NCBI GenBank assembly: GCA_027318915.1
Contig: DAHVOH010000008.1
Span: forward strand, 1 to 64,000
Source: Clostridiales bacterium
GTDB lineage: Bacteria; Bacillota_E; Sulfobacillia; Sulfobacillales; JAIMBI01
Direction of reading: 5' to 3'
DNA: 64,000 nucleotides
Positions 17,774 to 27,424 of this stretch are shown piece after piece (position 1 is the stretch's first letter; every line of letters starts with the position of its first letter). A model generated the notes under the pieces. It did no database searches. It saw only the letters and a list, made by a program, of their open reading frames with translations, and was not told the DNA's origin. Made by a program: the position numbers and the translations under genes.

Positions 17774-18397
17774 ACAGGCCGGCGAAGCGGGCGCCAACCC
17801 GCCACCGCCTCTCCGACCGCGCCTGCACCGGGACCCTGCGTCAATCGACACGTGGCCGGCGTGCCGGCACTGTCGGCGCTCGCCGCCTGAAGAGGGGCAC
17901 CGGCCTGCGCCCCAGCACATCCGGCCTCGTCGGAACGCATGAACCGAAGCTGCCGGCACTTCTCCAAACCCCGTCGGCCTCTCACGACGTTCCCGGCCGC
18001 ACCAGGCGATCCGGAGAGACTGGCGTCGAAAGCCTCGTGACGGTCGCGGTATGGGGACTCTTCCTAGTCGCTCGACCGGGTGGACGAGGTTGAGGGCAGG
18101 GACGGGCCGTGATGACCGCGGCCGGGACCGTCCTTCCCTCCTGGAGAGTTATGTGGGTGATCCCGACGGGGAGTGCGTCGGCGCAGAGGACCGCGTTTCG
18201 CGTGGTGGCGAACGGATGGGAGGCGCGCGGGCGGGATGCCGTCGAGGACCTCCGGCACGCCCTCGACGCCGGAGCTTTCGAAGCCCGAGCCGGAGCGTCC
18301 GGTCGCCGGAGTGTTCGCCGCGGTGCGAAGCGCGAGGGGTGAACCGGTGAGGCCGGGGACTCGCGAACCGGGCCGTGCACGGCTCAACACCCTCTCG
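17774..18397 (+). other. Intergenic region without supported gene
   Basis: A 624-base gap between the ABC permease and the end of the minus-strand APC permease. I see no conserved protein signature, RNA motif or strong hairpin. A weak GGGCCGTGCACGGCTC dyad near 18370-18386 could help end the minus-strand transcript. Confidence 0.5.
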
Positions 18398-20278
18398 CTA
18401 TCGGGACCGGGACGGAAGGGAGGGGGTGGCCGGCGGTCGGGCCGGCGGGTCCTCGACATGGAAGGGAACGATGCCGACGACCACATCGGTCCGATGCTGC
18501 AGGGCGTTGGCCAGAATGCGGCCCATCCGGTTGTGCAGGATGGCTTGAAACGGGCCCGGGCTGATGATTTCCGGGATGAGCACCAGGACCCGTTCACCTT
18601 CCCGGCGCTGCAGACTGCCGATGAAGCGGAGGATGGGACGGACAACGGAATGATACTGGGAATGCAGCACGACCAGTCGGGCGGGCGCTCCCCACGCCTC
18701 CCACCGGCGCTGCATCTCGGCTTCCGTCATCTCCCGCCCCGGCTCCGGGTCAAACAGCACGCTGACCGCGATGACTTCGTCCGACAGCGCGAGCGCGTGG
18801 CCGAGAGCCCGGGCGGTCAATGTGGTCAAATCCGGGGTGACGGGCACCACCACGATGGGACGCGGCCGCGCGACCACGAGCGGCAGCGCGCCGGGGTGCA
18901 GCAGCGCGCCCACCCGATTGTAGTACCGGCGAATGCTCCGAAACATCCAGATGAGAAGCGGAATGGCCACCACCACCAGCCAGGCGCCTTCGGTGAACTT
19001 GCTAAACACGAAGATCAACGTGGCCAGACCGGTGGTGACCGCGCCCAACCCGTTTAAGAAGGCCTTGAGCTGCCAGCCGTCCGGCCGGGCGCGCCACCAA
19101 TGGCGGACCATCCCGCTTTGGGAGAGCGTGAAGCCGGTAAACACGCCGATGGCGTAGAGGGGGATGAGGGCCTCCGTATTGCCGCCGCTGAAGATGAGCA
19201 GGGCCGACGAAGCGCCGGCCAGCATCCAGACGCCCGTGTCGAACACTAGGCGATCGCCGCGAATGGAAAAGACGTGGGGCAGGAAGTGGTCTTGCGCCAA
19301 GACGCTCGACAGCAGCGGGAGGCTGCCGAAAGACGTGTTGGCGGCCAGCCCGAGTGCCATCGTGACGCCCACGGTGGTGGTGTAGTAAAGCCACGAGTGG
19401 CCGACGGCGCCCGTCATCACCTGCGACAGCAGGGTCACGTTGGCTCGCGGCACCAAGTGGTAGCGGAGGGTCAGCAGCATGAGGCCCACCAGCATGGAGG
19501 CCAAAATCAGGCCTAAAAGCCGCATGGTGGCTTTGGCCCGGCGGATCCGCGGCTCTCGGAAGAGCGGCACCCCGTTGGCAATCGCCTCTACCCCCGTCAG
19601 CGCCGTACAGCCGGCGGCAAAGGCTTTTAACATCAGCAGGAAGCCCAGCACCTCGAACGGCCCGGCGATGATGTGGCTATGGTTGACGGACACGGGAGCG
19701 CTGTGCGTTAAGCCAATCACAATCGTGGCCAAGATGCCGCCCACGAACACCAGGGTGGGCAGCAGGAAGGCGCGGGCGCTTTCGCCGACGCCCCGCAGAT
19801 TGAGCACGGTGATGAGCGCGACGACGGCCAGACACAGCGGCAAGGTCCAGGGCAGCAGGACCGGGAAGGCGGAGGCCAGCGAGGCGACGCCCGCCGCCAC
19901 GGACACCGACACCGTGAGCACATAGTCCACGATGAGCGACGCGGCTGCCAGCAGACTGGCGCCGGTGCCCAAGTTTTCGCGTGACACCGCGTACGCGCCG
20001 CCGCCGTTGGGATAGGCTTCAATCACCTGGCTGTACGACAGCACCAGCAACAGCAAGAGACCGACGATGGCCAGCGTAACCGGGAACAGGGCGCGCATCG
20101 CCACCGCGCCGGCTCCCATCAAAACCACCGCGATGGCTTCGGGTCCATATGCGACGGAGGACAACGCGTCCAGCGAGAGAGCGGCCAAGCCCTCCGGGGT
20201 GGAGATGTGCTCCATCTGGGCCTCTCGAGACTTGAGGGGACGGCCGACGACCCAGTGCCACACGCTGTTGAGGCTCAT
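18398..20278 (-). CDS. APC-superfamily permease with C-terminal cytosolic domain, KimA-like
   Basis: A 626-residue amino acid/polyamine/organocation-type transporter with about twelve membrane segments (roughly residues 30-470) and a soluble C-terminal domain of about 150 residues that resembles a universal-stress-like fold (PIVVVPVTPDL, DEVIAVSVLFDP). The N-terminal LSLDALSSVAYGPEAI and YPNGGGAYAVSRENLG match the KimA/YdaO group, which imports K+ and is inhibited by c-di-AMP in Bacillus. ATG 20278 begins at the family N-terminus; an open in-frame extension to a TTG at 20428 is basic and unlikely. Potassium transport is inferred from similarity; amino acid transport remains possible. Confidence 0.82.
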   Translation of the reverse strand: MSLNSVWHWVVGRPLKSREAQMEHISTPEGLAALSLDALSSVAYGPEAIAVVLMGAGAVAMRALFPVTLAIVGLLLLLVLSYSQVIEAYPNGGGAYAVSRENLGTGASLLAAASLIVDYVLTVSVSVAAGVASLASAFPVLLPWTLPLCLAVVALITVLNLRGVGESARAFLLPTLVFVGGILATIVIGLTHSAPVSVNHSHIIAGPFEVLGFLLMLKAFAAGCTALTGVEAIANGVPLFREPRIRRAKATMRLLGLILASMLVGLMLLTLRYHLVPRANVTLLSQVMTGAVGHSWLYYTTTVGVTMALGLAANTSFGSLPLLSSVLAQDHFLPHVFSIRGDRLVFDTGVWMLAGASSALLIFSGGNTEALIPLYAIGVFTGFTLSQSGMVRHWWRARPDGWQLKAFLNGLGAVTTGLATLIFVFSKFTEGAWLVVVAIPLLIWMFRSIRRYYNRVGALLHPGALPLVVARPRPIVVVPVTPDLTTLTARALGHALALSDEVIAVSVLFDPEPGREMTEAEMQRRWEAWGAPARLVVLHSQYHSVVRPILRFIGSLQRREGERVLVLIPEIISPGPFQAILHNRMGRILANALQHRTDVVVGIVPFHVEDPPARPPATPSLPSRSR

Positions 20279-20446
20279 GGGCGAGCCATCCCCGTCGTCC
20301 CACGCCGGTGCCGGGTCGACGAAATCTGCACGCCGGTTTCCCCGGCGGCCACGACCGGATCGCCCATAGGACCCCCCGTTTCCTGAGCGTGTTCCATTCT
20401 CCGTATCATTCCGCGGACCCTTCCGCAACCGCCAAAATGTCGGGCG

Positions 20447-21400
20447 TCAGACCGTTCCGGCAGGTGTCTCACCGGTCACGATCTTCTCTACCACGATGTG
20501 CCCGAATAAGGGACGATAGCCGAGCCGGCGATTGATGGCCAGGATAGCGCCATTACCGACATGATTGCTGGTGTTGACGGAGACCGCGCCCGCGGCGCGT
20601 AGGCGGGTGAGTGCCGCCACCTTGACGGCCAAGACCAGTCCGTGGCCCCGAAAGAGGCGGCTCGCGCCCGTGAACTCGACGGTGGCCTGGTCTGGGCGCC
20701 CACTGAGGCGACAATAGGCGCTGAAGGCCACGGCGCTTCCGTCGGCCGCCTGGATGACGACGCCGGTCTCGGGCCACGCCTGGGGGCCGTCAAACAGGCG
20801 CCGCCATCATTCTTCGGGCGGTACTCTGGAGAACGACCCGCTGTCGGGCGTGTCCGCCTCGGCCTCCGCCAGCAGAGTGAGGAGCTCCGGACGCCGGCCG
20901 GGCGGCTCATAGTCGGCAAGGAGCCGCCAGCGAAAACCGCCCCGGCAAAGGCGCCTCGGCACATCCGGCCAGAGATTTGAGGGAGCGTCCGCCAAGTCGG
21001 CGACACAGTCCACCGTGTGGTGGATTTCCCGGTAGCCCCGGTGCGCCGCCAACTGACGACCCGACGCCAGACTGTCCGGGAGCGCGCCGAGCAGACGCTC
21101 GGCGCGCTGGCGGACAGTCCAGGTTTCCGCCCTGTGGAGGAGTGCGCTGCCGTATCCGCGGCTTCGGTGGGCAGCGTTCACCGCCACATGGACCCAGGCT
21201 GTGCCAATGCCGACATCGGCGGGCCGCCTCACGTCGGCAAAGCCCGCCACGCCACCGGCTTCGCCCAGATCCAGGACCCAGCGGCGAGCCGGGTTGTGGA
21301 GGGTTACAGAGTCGCTCACGTCCAGCGGATGGTGGCGGTCGACGTTGAACAGGGCCACCATCGTCGGCAGGTCTCGGATCCGGGCGGTCCGCACCCGCAT
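20447..21400 (-). pseudogene. Tandem-GNAT acetyltransferase interrupted by in-frame TGA
   Basis: Two consecutive open frames (21400-20807 and the following 20806-20447) are in the same reading frame, separated by one TGA at 20807-20809. Read through, they give a 317-codon protein with an N-terminal GNAT domain (VAVNAAHRSRGYGSALLHRA as the acetyl-CoA loop) and a C-terminal GNAT domain (SRLFRGHGLVLAVKVAALTRLR, then NTSNHVGNGAILAINRRLGY). The sequence around the stop reads PPEE-stop-WRRLFDG, so a single TGG-to-TGA change of a tryptophan is the simplest explanation. The downstream half has a possible GTG restart at 20731. It may be a recent pseudogene, an assembly error, or two separately translated halves. 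Confidence 0.75.
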
Positions 21401-21465
21401 GGCCGGCTCTCTTTCTATCCGGAGCGGCCGGAGTCGGCCTTCTCGCTCCGGCGGAGGCCGTCCGG

Positions 21466-22011
21466 CTAGTAGGACGGACGGCGATCCCAGGGCTCCACCG
21501 TTCCCACCACCGAGCGTTCCCGATCGTGGCGGACGGCGTCCAGCACGCCGCTCCCGATTTCGTCCCGGCTGAGCCAGCGAGAGCCGTCGCCCTCCAGGAC
21601 GAATCCGAGGATGACGAGCCGGTACAGGCAGGAGGGGACGCGCGGCGGGGTGGCGGGCTCGCGTGCCGCCGCGCTGCCGCGGACCCGGAAAAGACGCCAG
21701 GGCTTGGATGCGCGCTCCGCGGCCACCAGCTGCACGAAGATGTCAAACGCCGGCCGATCCGACATCCAGACGACGGCCGTTTCGGGATGATGCTGGTGCA
21801 GGATGGTCCGCAGCGTGGCCGTCCAGGCGCGCGCGTCGGTGTAGTCGACGGCGTGCCAATGAAGATGCACGGCCGCCGGCCCGGCCCGGTCCCGGACGCG
21901 GGTGAAGCCTTCGGCGCTCCGCGAGAGTAAAAAGACGTCCTCGCCATCCTGGGCCAGGCCAACGGCCGTTCCGGCCAGCATGCCCGTCCCCCCGACCATC
22001 AGCACCGCCAT
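21466..22011 (-). CDS. Small Rossmann-fold (SDR-like) protein
   Basis: A 181-residue protein starting AVLMVGGTGMLAGTAVGLA, a classic dinucleotide-binding glycine motif (GGTGMLAG), with the following strand DVFLLSR. It is shorter than a full short-chain dehydrogenase and shows no YxxxK catalytic pair, so it may bind NAD(P) without classic SDR chemistry. Family members of this size occur in Bacillota as short-chain dehydrogenase-like proteins of unknown role. It lies between the GNAT pseudogene and the beta-propeller lipoprotein on the same strand. Confidence 0.75.
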   Translation of the reverse strand: MAVLMVGGTGMLAGTAVGLAQDGEDVFLLSRSAEGFTRVRDRAGPAAVHLHWHAVDYTDARAWTATLRTILHQHHPETAVVWMSDRPAFDIFVQLVAAERASKPWRLFRVRGSAAAREPATPPRVPSCLYRLVILGFVLEGDGSRWLSRDEIGSGVLDAVRHDRERSVVGTVEPWDRRPSY

Positions 22012-22206
22012 GCCGTTCCACCTTCGTTTCGGTCGGTGCGCCCGGTGATGCCGCGGTGCCCGCCGGTTGATTGCGATGCGAACCGATGCTGGGGTCCTCC
22101 AGTGATTGTGCCACAGGGGGACGTCGGTTTGACAGACGGGGAGCCGGAAGGCGGGATGAACATCCCTGGCCGGTCGGGGGCGAGTCGAGCGCGGAGAACC
22201 GCGCGC

Positions 22207-24168
22207 CTAAGGGGTGTTCCCTCCGGAAACCTGAGCCCATCGGAGGCCCCCATCACGCGAGGCCAGCAGCAGGCCATTCACGAGGAAAAAGCCTCGAGAC
22301 GGGCTGACGACGTCCAGCGCGGGAGATCCCGGCGCACCGGCGATGAGCGCACTGGGCAGCACAATGGCCTGCCAGGACGCCCCGCCGTCTTGGGTCTTCC
22401 ACAGGGTGACGGTGGGGGTCCTGGCGTCGGGATGCGTTTCCAGGACGAGCCAACCGACCCGCGCGGTGCGAAAGTCCATGGCTTGGAGGATGGCGACTGG
22501 CCATTGCCCTATGGGCCGCCAGTGTGCTCCACGGTCCTCGGTGGTGTACAGGACGACCCGATTGCCGGGACTCTCGGCCAACAGGCCCGTGGTCGGGCCA
22601 ACCCAATCCACCAGCGACGAGCCGGGCGAGACCGTCCGGTCAAACAGGGTGCGCAGCCGATGCCCGTGGAGTGCGGCCAGGCGCACCACGGGAAAGCTGA
22701 GGGTTTGGACGTACACGTGGCCGGGACTCACCCAGTCAAGCGCCGGCGCGTACGCTTCCACGCCGTCCTCTGCCGCCTGCCACGACGCTTCCCGCATCCA
22801 GGCGCGGCCACCGTCGCGGCTTTGGTAAAGGGCGTTGCCGCCGGCGGCGGTGACGGCCACGGCCCACAGCATACGGGGTGAGGCGGTGGCCGCGAGGGAG
22901 CGGCCGGGTCCGGGCAGGTGGCCGACCAGAGACCAGTGCAAGCCGCCGTCCGTGGTCGCGAGGATCGCGGTCGGATCCAGCGGCAAGCCCAACCCCCAGC
23001 CATCGCGGGGATTGCTGAAAGCGACGGAGAGCGTTGGCGTGAGTGCCGGCAGCACTTGCGTCCAACTGCGCCCGCCGTCATGGGTGGCGATGACGGCGTT
23101 GGGCCCGTTGGGCAACTGGCTCAGCGCAAAACCGAGGTCGTTCGACACCAGGTCCACCGCGCCGATGCTCCACGTGCCGCCCCCGTTGTGAATGGTCCAG
23201 GAGGAGCCTCCGTCGGTCGTGGTCTCAATACCGCCGGCTATGGGCGACGCGCCGCTGGCGATGGGCATCCAACCCACCTGCGGGGAGAGGAAGTCGGGCA
23301 CTTCGGGAACAAATCGGCCGGACGCGAGATTGCCGTCCGCCAGCGACCACCGGGACCCGCCGTCGGTGGTGCGGTAAAGCCGTCCCGTCTCCGTGGCGAT
23401 GGACTGGGCGTAGAGAAAGCCGTCTCGGGGATCGGCAAACGTCAGACCCAGATCATCAAGACCGTTCCGGGTCGGCACCGTGAAGACGGGCTGCCAGCGG
23501 CGGCCGCCGTCGCCGGTGGCCAAGACCACCGCGGGACAGGTGGTGAGTGCGCAGCCGGACGGGCCTAGGAGGAATCCGGTACGGGCAGAGGTGAAGCTCA
23601 TGGAGACCGGGTAATAGGCCCGGGGGAGAACCATGGGGGACCAGGAGCGGCCGCCGTTCGTGCTCGTGACCGCCAAGCCCCCCAAAACCGCATAGCCGAC
23701 CGATCCGAAGAACATGACCCGGACGGCCGCCGTGACAGACTCAAAGGCCAACAAGGGCGGGTTGGCGACCCGGTAGACGGTGGTCCAGCCGCCTGACGAT
23801 GACTGGATCACGATGTGCACCACGCCGACGGAGGAGTAGGACGACACAGTGACCGCCACCAGGCGCGAGCCGGCCTTGGCCAAGGCCAACACCGTTCCCG
23901 CCGGTCCGGGCAGCGACTCAAAACTGCGGCCGCCGTTGTCGGTGGCGAAGATGGCCGTCCGGCCGCCGGGGGCTTCGGCGGCAATGTATCCGGTCGACGC
24001 GCTGGGAAATGTGAGCGCACTGTAGCTCCAAGCCGGGGAGGCGACAGCCAGGCTGCCGACCAAAGGAACCGGGGGGCGCGATGGCAGGGACCGCCCCGAC
24101 GCGGCCGTCAGGCCGCATCCGGTCAATGCCGCCGCCAGCACGATGCCCGTGACGGCCCAGCGTCTCAC
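22207..24168 (-). CDS. Asp-box beta-propeller lipoprotein (Ycf48/sialidase-like fold)
   Basis: About 653 residues with a lipoprotein signal peptide: VRRWAVTGIVLAAALTGC, with lipidation expected at the Cys at position 18. The rest is built of about eleven Asp-box repeats of the form S/T-x-D-G-G-x-x-W, for example TDNGGRSF, TTDGGSSW, THDGGRSW, SRDGGRAW and TQDGGASW. This predicts one or two beta-propellers outside the membrane, as in Ycf48-like and BNR-repeat proteins. GTG 24168 is preferred because a GGGGGTGG site precedes it; longer readings are arginine-rich and lack support. No enzymatic residues are evident; a binding or assembly role is likely (inference). Confidence 0.85.
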   Translation of the reverse strand: MRRWAVTGIVLAAALTGCGLTAASGRSLPSRPPVPLVGSLAVASPAWSYSALTFPSASTGYIAAEAPGGRTAIFATDNGGRSFESLPGPAGTVLALAKAGSRLVAVTVSSYSSVGVVHIVIQSSSGGWTTVYRVANPPLLAFESVTAAVRVMFFGSVGYAVLGGLAVTSTNGGRSWSPMVLPRAYYPVSMSFTSARTGFLLGPSGCALTTCPAVVLATGDGGRRWQPVFTVPTRNGLDDLGLTFADPRDGFLYAQSIATETGRLYRTTDGGSRWSLADGNLASGRFVPEVPDFLSPQVGWMPIASGASPIAGGIETTTDGGSSWTIHNGGGTWSIGAVDLVSNDLGFALSQLPNGPNAVIATHDGGRSWTQVLPALTPTLSVAFSNPRDGWGLGLPLDPTAILATTDGGLHWSLVGHLPGPGRSLAATASPRMLWAVAVTAAGGNALYQSRDGGRAWMREASWQAAEDGVEAYAPALDWVSPGHVYVQTLSFPVVRLAALHGHRLRTLFDRTVSPGSSLVDWVGPTTGLLAESPGNRVVLYTTEDRGAHWRPIGQWPVAILQAMDFRTARVGWLVLETHPDARTPTVTLWKTQDGGASWQAIVLPSALIAGAPGSPALDVVSPSRGFFLVNGLLLASRDGGLRWAQVSGGNTP

Positions 24169-24533
24169 ATCCGCCACCCCCACGGTACAACGTCGCCGAA
24201 CACCAGCCGGTTCCGTGCGCGCGGCGGTTCTCCACCGATCCGAAGTTCGGGACCGTGTCGATGGGACTCCCTCTCGCGCCGGCCACGGGCGGCGATGCGG
24301 ACGCGTCGGACGGACCGTCAGGCCCTCGAGACGTTGCCGTCCGGGGTCGACCGTCGGGGTGTAGGGAAAGGCGCACGGGGACAACCCGACTTCATCCCCC
24401 GCGCGGGCAACAGGCCGTCCCCGTGCGGGGAACCGGGACCTTCCTAATCCCTCGCCGCATGCCGAGCGGGTCGGAGCGATCCCGGACGCCGCGGGTCCAG
24501 ACCTCTTGGGCCCGCTGTTCGGCTCGCCCGCGA
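24169..24533 (-). other. Intergenic region upstream of propeller lipoprotein
   Basis: A 365-base gap between the lipoprotein start and the PaiB-like stop, both on the minus strand. It contains short GC-rich dyads (for example CCCCGTGCGGGG near 24419) but no supported gene. The lipoprotein promoter presumably lies here. Confidence 0.5.
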
Positions 24534-25169
24534 TCAGTCCGGAGGATTCGTGTCCGAGGCGTCCAGCGTGGCGCGCATGAGCGCGGCCACAGCGAGCTGG
24601 TCGGGATTTGCGCCGGCTTCCAGCCCGGCGATGGCGCCCAGCCGGTCGTGGGCGGGTCGATTTTGTCCCAGCTTGGCTTTACCGTCGATCCGATCAACGG
24701 TGATGACAATGGGGACGATGGCGCCCAGTTGCTCTTGGTAATACGGCTCGTGCAGCTGTGCGGGGATGGGTGAATCCGGTTCATAGAACCGCGCCAGCCG
24801 GTCCAAGATGTGCAAAAGGCGCTCGTGGTCATGATCGTAGACCCGGCACACGCCGCTCACATGGACGGTCACGTAATTCCACGTGGGCACATCGGGCATG
24901 GATCCGTACCAGGCCGGAGATATGTAGGCATGGGGACCCGCAAACACCGCCAGCGTCCGGGCCCCGTCCAGGTGGCGCCAGTGCGCGTTCGCCCTGGCCA
25001 AGTGGCCGATCAGCCGCTCGCCGGCGCCGTCCGCTTCCAGCAGCAGGGGAACATGGGTTGCCCACGGGTCCCCGTCCTTGGTCCAAGAAAAGAGGACGGC
25101 AAAACTTTGGGCTTGAAGGAATCGGCGCGCGTCCGCGTCGCCCATGCGAAACGATCCGGGAATGTACAT
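24534..25169 (-). CDS. PaiB-family FMN-binding protein
   Basis: A 211-residue member of the PaiB family, FMN-binding split-barrel proteins annotated as negative transcriptional regulators of sporulation and protease genes in Bacillus. The start MYIPGSFRM is diagnostic and the ATG at 25169 is preceded by AGGAGGCGG on the minus strand; the 17 extra upstream codons are not needed. Further family stretches are GHLARANAHWR, VFAGPHAYISPAWYG and VPTWNYVTVHVSG. No PaiA acetyltransferase partner is adjacent. The regulatory role is by homology; flavin or heme-related enzymatic activity is also possible. Confidence 0.9.
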   Translation of the reverse strand: MYIPGSFRMGDADARRFLQAQSFAVLFSWTKDGDPWATHVPLLLEADGAGERLIGHLARANAHWRHLDGARTLAVFAGPHAYISPAWYGSMPDVPTWNYVTVHVSGVCRVYDHDHERLLHILDRLARFYEPDSPIPAQLHEPYYQEQLGAIVPIVITVDRIDGKAKLGQNRPAHDRLGAIAGLEAGANPDQLAVAALMRATLDASDTNPPD

Positions 25170-25329
25170 GAATCCGCCTCCTCGCCACCGCGCCCGCGTG
25201 TCGCGTTCAGTGTACACCACGAGTCAGCTCCCCTGGGGACGGGTGGGTGCGCGCCGGAGGCTGGCACCCGGTACAATGACGTATGGCCTCCGGGTTCAGG
25301 TGCCGGACACGGCCGGAGGGAGGACCGCC

Positions 25330-26031
25330 ATGGCCGTCATTCGTCTTGAGGGCGTGGATCTGGAATATGAGGTGGTGGTGCGTCCCCGGCGTCGACAAGT
25401 GGCGCTCGACATGGATCGGCACGGCCGGGTGCGTGTCCTGGTGCCGCCGGAGTTCGAGCCGGGCGACATCGAGGGGATCCTGACCGCCAAGCAAGCCTGG
25501 CTGCTGCGCCATTACCGGCGTCTGACCGCGCTGCCCGAGGTTTTGCCGCACCGATTTCTCGCGGGTGAGACATTCGCGCTCCTGGGTCGTCGGCTCACGC
25601 TGCACCTGACGGAGGGGGCCGGGACCGCCGGTGGCGTGCGCCGACGGGGCTCCGAACTGTGGGCGGACGTGGGGCCGGGCGGGTCCGTGAGAACCCTGCT
25701 CATCGGCTGGTACCGCGAGCAGGCGCAAGGGGTTCTGCCGGTGCGCGTCGAATACTGGGGCCGACAGATGGGGGTGATGCCCAATCGCATCAAACTCGGC
25801 GACTACCGGAGCCGTTGGGGGTATTGTCGAACGGACGGGCTTTTGGCGCTCAACTGGCGACTCATCCAGGCGCCGCTGCGCGTTGTCGATTATGTGGTGG
25901 GGCATGAGCTGCGGCATCTGACCCATCCCCATCATGGCCCCCGCTTCTGGCAGGCGCTGGCCGTGACCCATCCGGCGTTTGCGGAGAGCAAACTGTGGCT
26001 GCGCGACCACGGGGAGGAACTGCGGTGGTGA
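25330..26031 (+). CDS. YgjP-type M48 metallopeptidase-domain protein
   Basis: A 233-residue protein of the YgjP/DUF45 family. It shows the N-terminal KxxR-like beta region (VVRPRRRQVALDMDRHGRVRVLVP), the RSRWGYCRTDGLLALNWRL stretch and the zinc motif HELRHLTHPHHGPRFW (HExxH variant HELRH with a downstream His), near residues 193-208. ATG 25330 follows a GGAGGGAGGACC site. Family members are predicted zinc-dependent peptidases of unclear substrate. It is the first of three plus-strand hydrolase genes (with the P1 peptidase and the alpha/beta hydrolase) that may form a peptide-processing group. Confidence 0.9.
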   Translation: MAVIRLEGVDLEYEVVVRPRRRQVALDMDRHGRVRVLVPPEFEPGDIEGILTAKQAWLLRHYRRLTALPEVLPHRFLAGETFALLGRRLTLHLTEGAGTAGGVRRRGSELWADVGPGGSVRTLLIGWYREQAQGVLPVRVEYWGRQMGVMPNRIKLGDYRSRWGYCRTDGLLALNWRLIQAPLRVVDYVVGHELRHLTHPHHGPRFWQALAVTHPAFAESKLWLRDHGEELRW

Positions 26032-26093
26032 GCGGCGCGGATGCCAAGGCGCGGTCAGGGGCGGTGAAGGTTTGAGGAGGCTAAGGACGCTGC

Positions 26094-27098
26094 ATGCGAG
26101 AGACGGCTCGAGAGGCGGGACTGCGGTTCGGACGCCTGACTCCCGGTCCCCGCAATGACATGCTGGATCTGTCCGGATTTCGGGTGGGGCATCTGACGCT
26201 CATCAGCGGCGAGGGGCCGCTGCGCGTCGGGCAAGGTCCCGTCCGCACCGGTTTGACCGTGATTGATCCCCCAGGGGATGGACCTTGGCCCGCCGCGGTG
26301 CATGTCATCAATGGATTCGGCAAGACGGCGGGGCTGATGCAGGTGCAGGAGCTGGGCCTGCTGGAAAGTCCAATCTGGCTCGGCAACACCCTGGCGGTCG
26401 GTGCCGTGCTGGACGGCTTCCTCGCCTGGTTGCGGGACTCCGGCCGATTCGTGCCGGGGGCGAGCCGCAACGTTCTGGTGGCGGAATGCAACGATGGGTT
26501 TTTGAATGATTTGTGGGGTCTTCATGTGCGCCCGCACCATGTGGGCCAGGCCTTGGCCGCCCGGTCCGACGCGGACCTGCTTCAGGGCGGGGTGGGAGCG
26601 GGCACGGGCATGGCGGGATTCGGGCACAAGGGCGGCATCGGCTCCGCCTCTCGCCGCTTGTCGACGGGGGCGCGGATGGGCGCCATGGTTCTGCTCAACT
26701 GCGGACGGGCAGCCGACCTGATATACGGGGGACGGCTCGTGGCGGCGGGGATGGGGTGCGACGCCACGCCGGACGGCTCCATCATCATCGTGCTGGCGAC
26801 GGATGCGGGGGTGGACCGGTGGGATTTGCAGCGGGTGGCGCGGCGTGCCACCCACGGGTTGGCCCGGACTGGAGCCACCTCCGCGCCCGGTAGCGGCGAC
26901 GTGGTGGTGGCGGTCGATGTTGGCCCTCCGGGGGGCGGGCAGACACCGGCCTTGGATGAAATGTTCTTGGCCGCGGTGGAGGCGACCGAAGAGGCGATTT
27001 GGAATGCCCTGCTGACGGCTGAAACGATGGAGGGGCGCGATGGGCACGTCCTGCAGGCCATCCCGGTCGACGCCGTGCTCCGCGCCGCCCGGTCCTAA
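26094..27098 (+). CDS. P1 (S58/DmpA) family aminopeptidase-like protein
   Basis: A 334-residue member of the P1/DmpA family, Ntn-type enzymes that self-cleave before a catalytic Ser or Thr. The N-terminal RPGPRNDMLDLSGFRVGH-type region, the NGFGKTAGL and GNTLAVGAVLDG stretches, the VGAGTGMAGFGHKGGIG glycine region, and the GSGD motif at about residues 266-269 (Ser267 as likely nucleophile at the processing site) are all present. Length fits the family. ATG 26094 lies 62 bases after the YgjP-type gene. Substrate may be D- or L-aminopeptides or amides; this cannot be settled from sequence. Confidence 0.88.
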   Translation: MRETAREAGLRFGRLTPGPRNDMLDLSGFRVGHLTLISGEGPLRVGQGPVRTGLTVIDPPGDGPWPAAVHVINGFGKTAGLMQVQELGLLESPIWLGNTLAVGAVLDGFLAWLRDSGRFVPGASRNVLVAECNDGFLNDLWGLHVRPHHVGQALAARSDADLLQGGVGAGTGMAGFGHKGGIGSASRRLSTGARMGAMVLLNCGRAADLIYGGRLVAAGMGCDATPDGSIIIVLATDAGVDRWDLQRVARRATHGLARTGATSAPGSGDVVVAVDVGPPGGGQTPALDEMFLAAVEATEEAIWNALLTAETMEGRDGHVLQAIPVDAVLRAARS

Positions 27099-27424
27099 AC
27101 GGGCGCGCAACCGGAGCCGGCGCCGACTTGTGCCGGTCGACGGACATCATTGGCTCGCGTCGCATTGTCCGGCCAGCCCCGACGGGCGCCTTCACAACAG
27201 AACCGGAATGCACGGGGGCGGTTGACACGATCCCCGGCTCCGAGAAGCCGGCCAGACGAGCAAGGCGGGGTGTGCCGCCGGTGGGCTGTCGCCAGCCCCG
27301 TCCCGATGGCGGCGGCATGACGGGAGCAGAGGCGGCCTCGGGAAAAATCTTTCGGTGGGCGTCGAGGGGCCGTGCTTCAAAATGACCTGGAGCGGTGTTG
27401 ATGGGGAAAACGGGGGGGTTGACC
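27099..27424 (+). other. Intergenic leader upstream of iminopeptidase-like gene
   Basis: This 326-base gap has a 6-bp hairpin CCGGCT/AGCCGG (27234-27251) that may end the peptidase transcript, and an isolated TTGACA at 27222-27227 without a matching -10. I searched for T-box and other riboswitch signatures and see none. Confidence 0.45.

Noticed and set aside
20279..20446. Possible c-di-AMP (ydaO) riboswitch before the KimA-like gene
   Set aside because: Only a GCCGGGGAAACCG-like fragment is present; the GGGGUGAAUC and 3' CGUCAGCUAACCUCGU elements are not found.
20447..21400. Selenocysteine or TGA recoding to explain two in-frame TGA codons
   Set aside because: TGA is used as a normal stop by many genes here, no SECIS-like hairpin was noted, and in the rhodanese the TGA replaces a glycine position rather than the catalytic cysteine.
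27099..27424. T-box or other riboswitch upstream of the iminopeptidase-like gene
   Set aside because: No AGGGTGGNACCGCG or AGTA-type elements were found; only a short hairpin is present.
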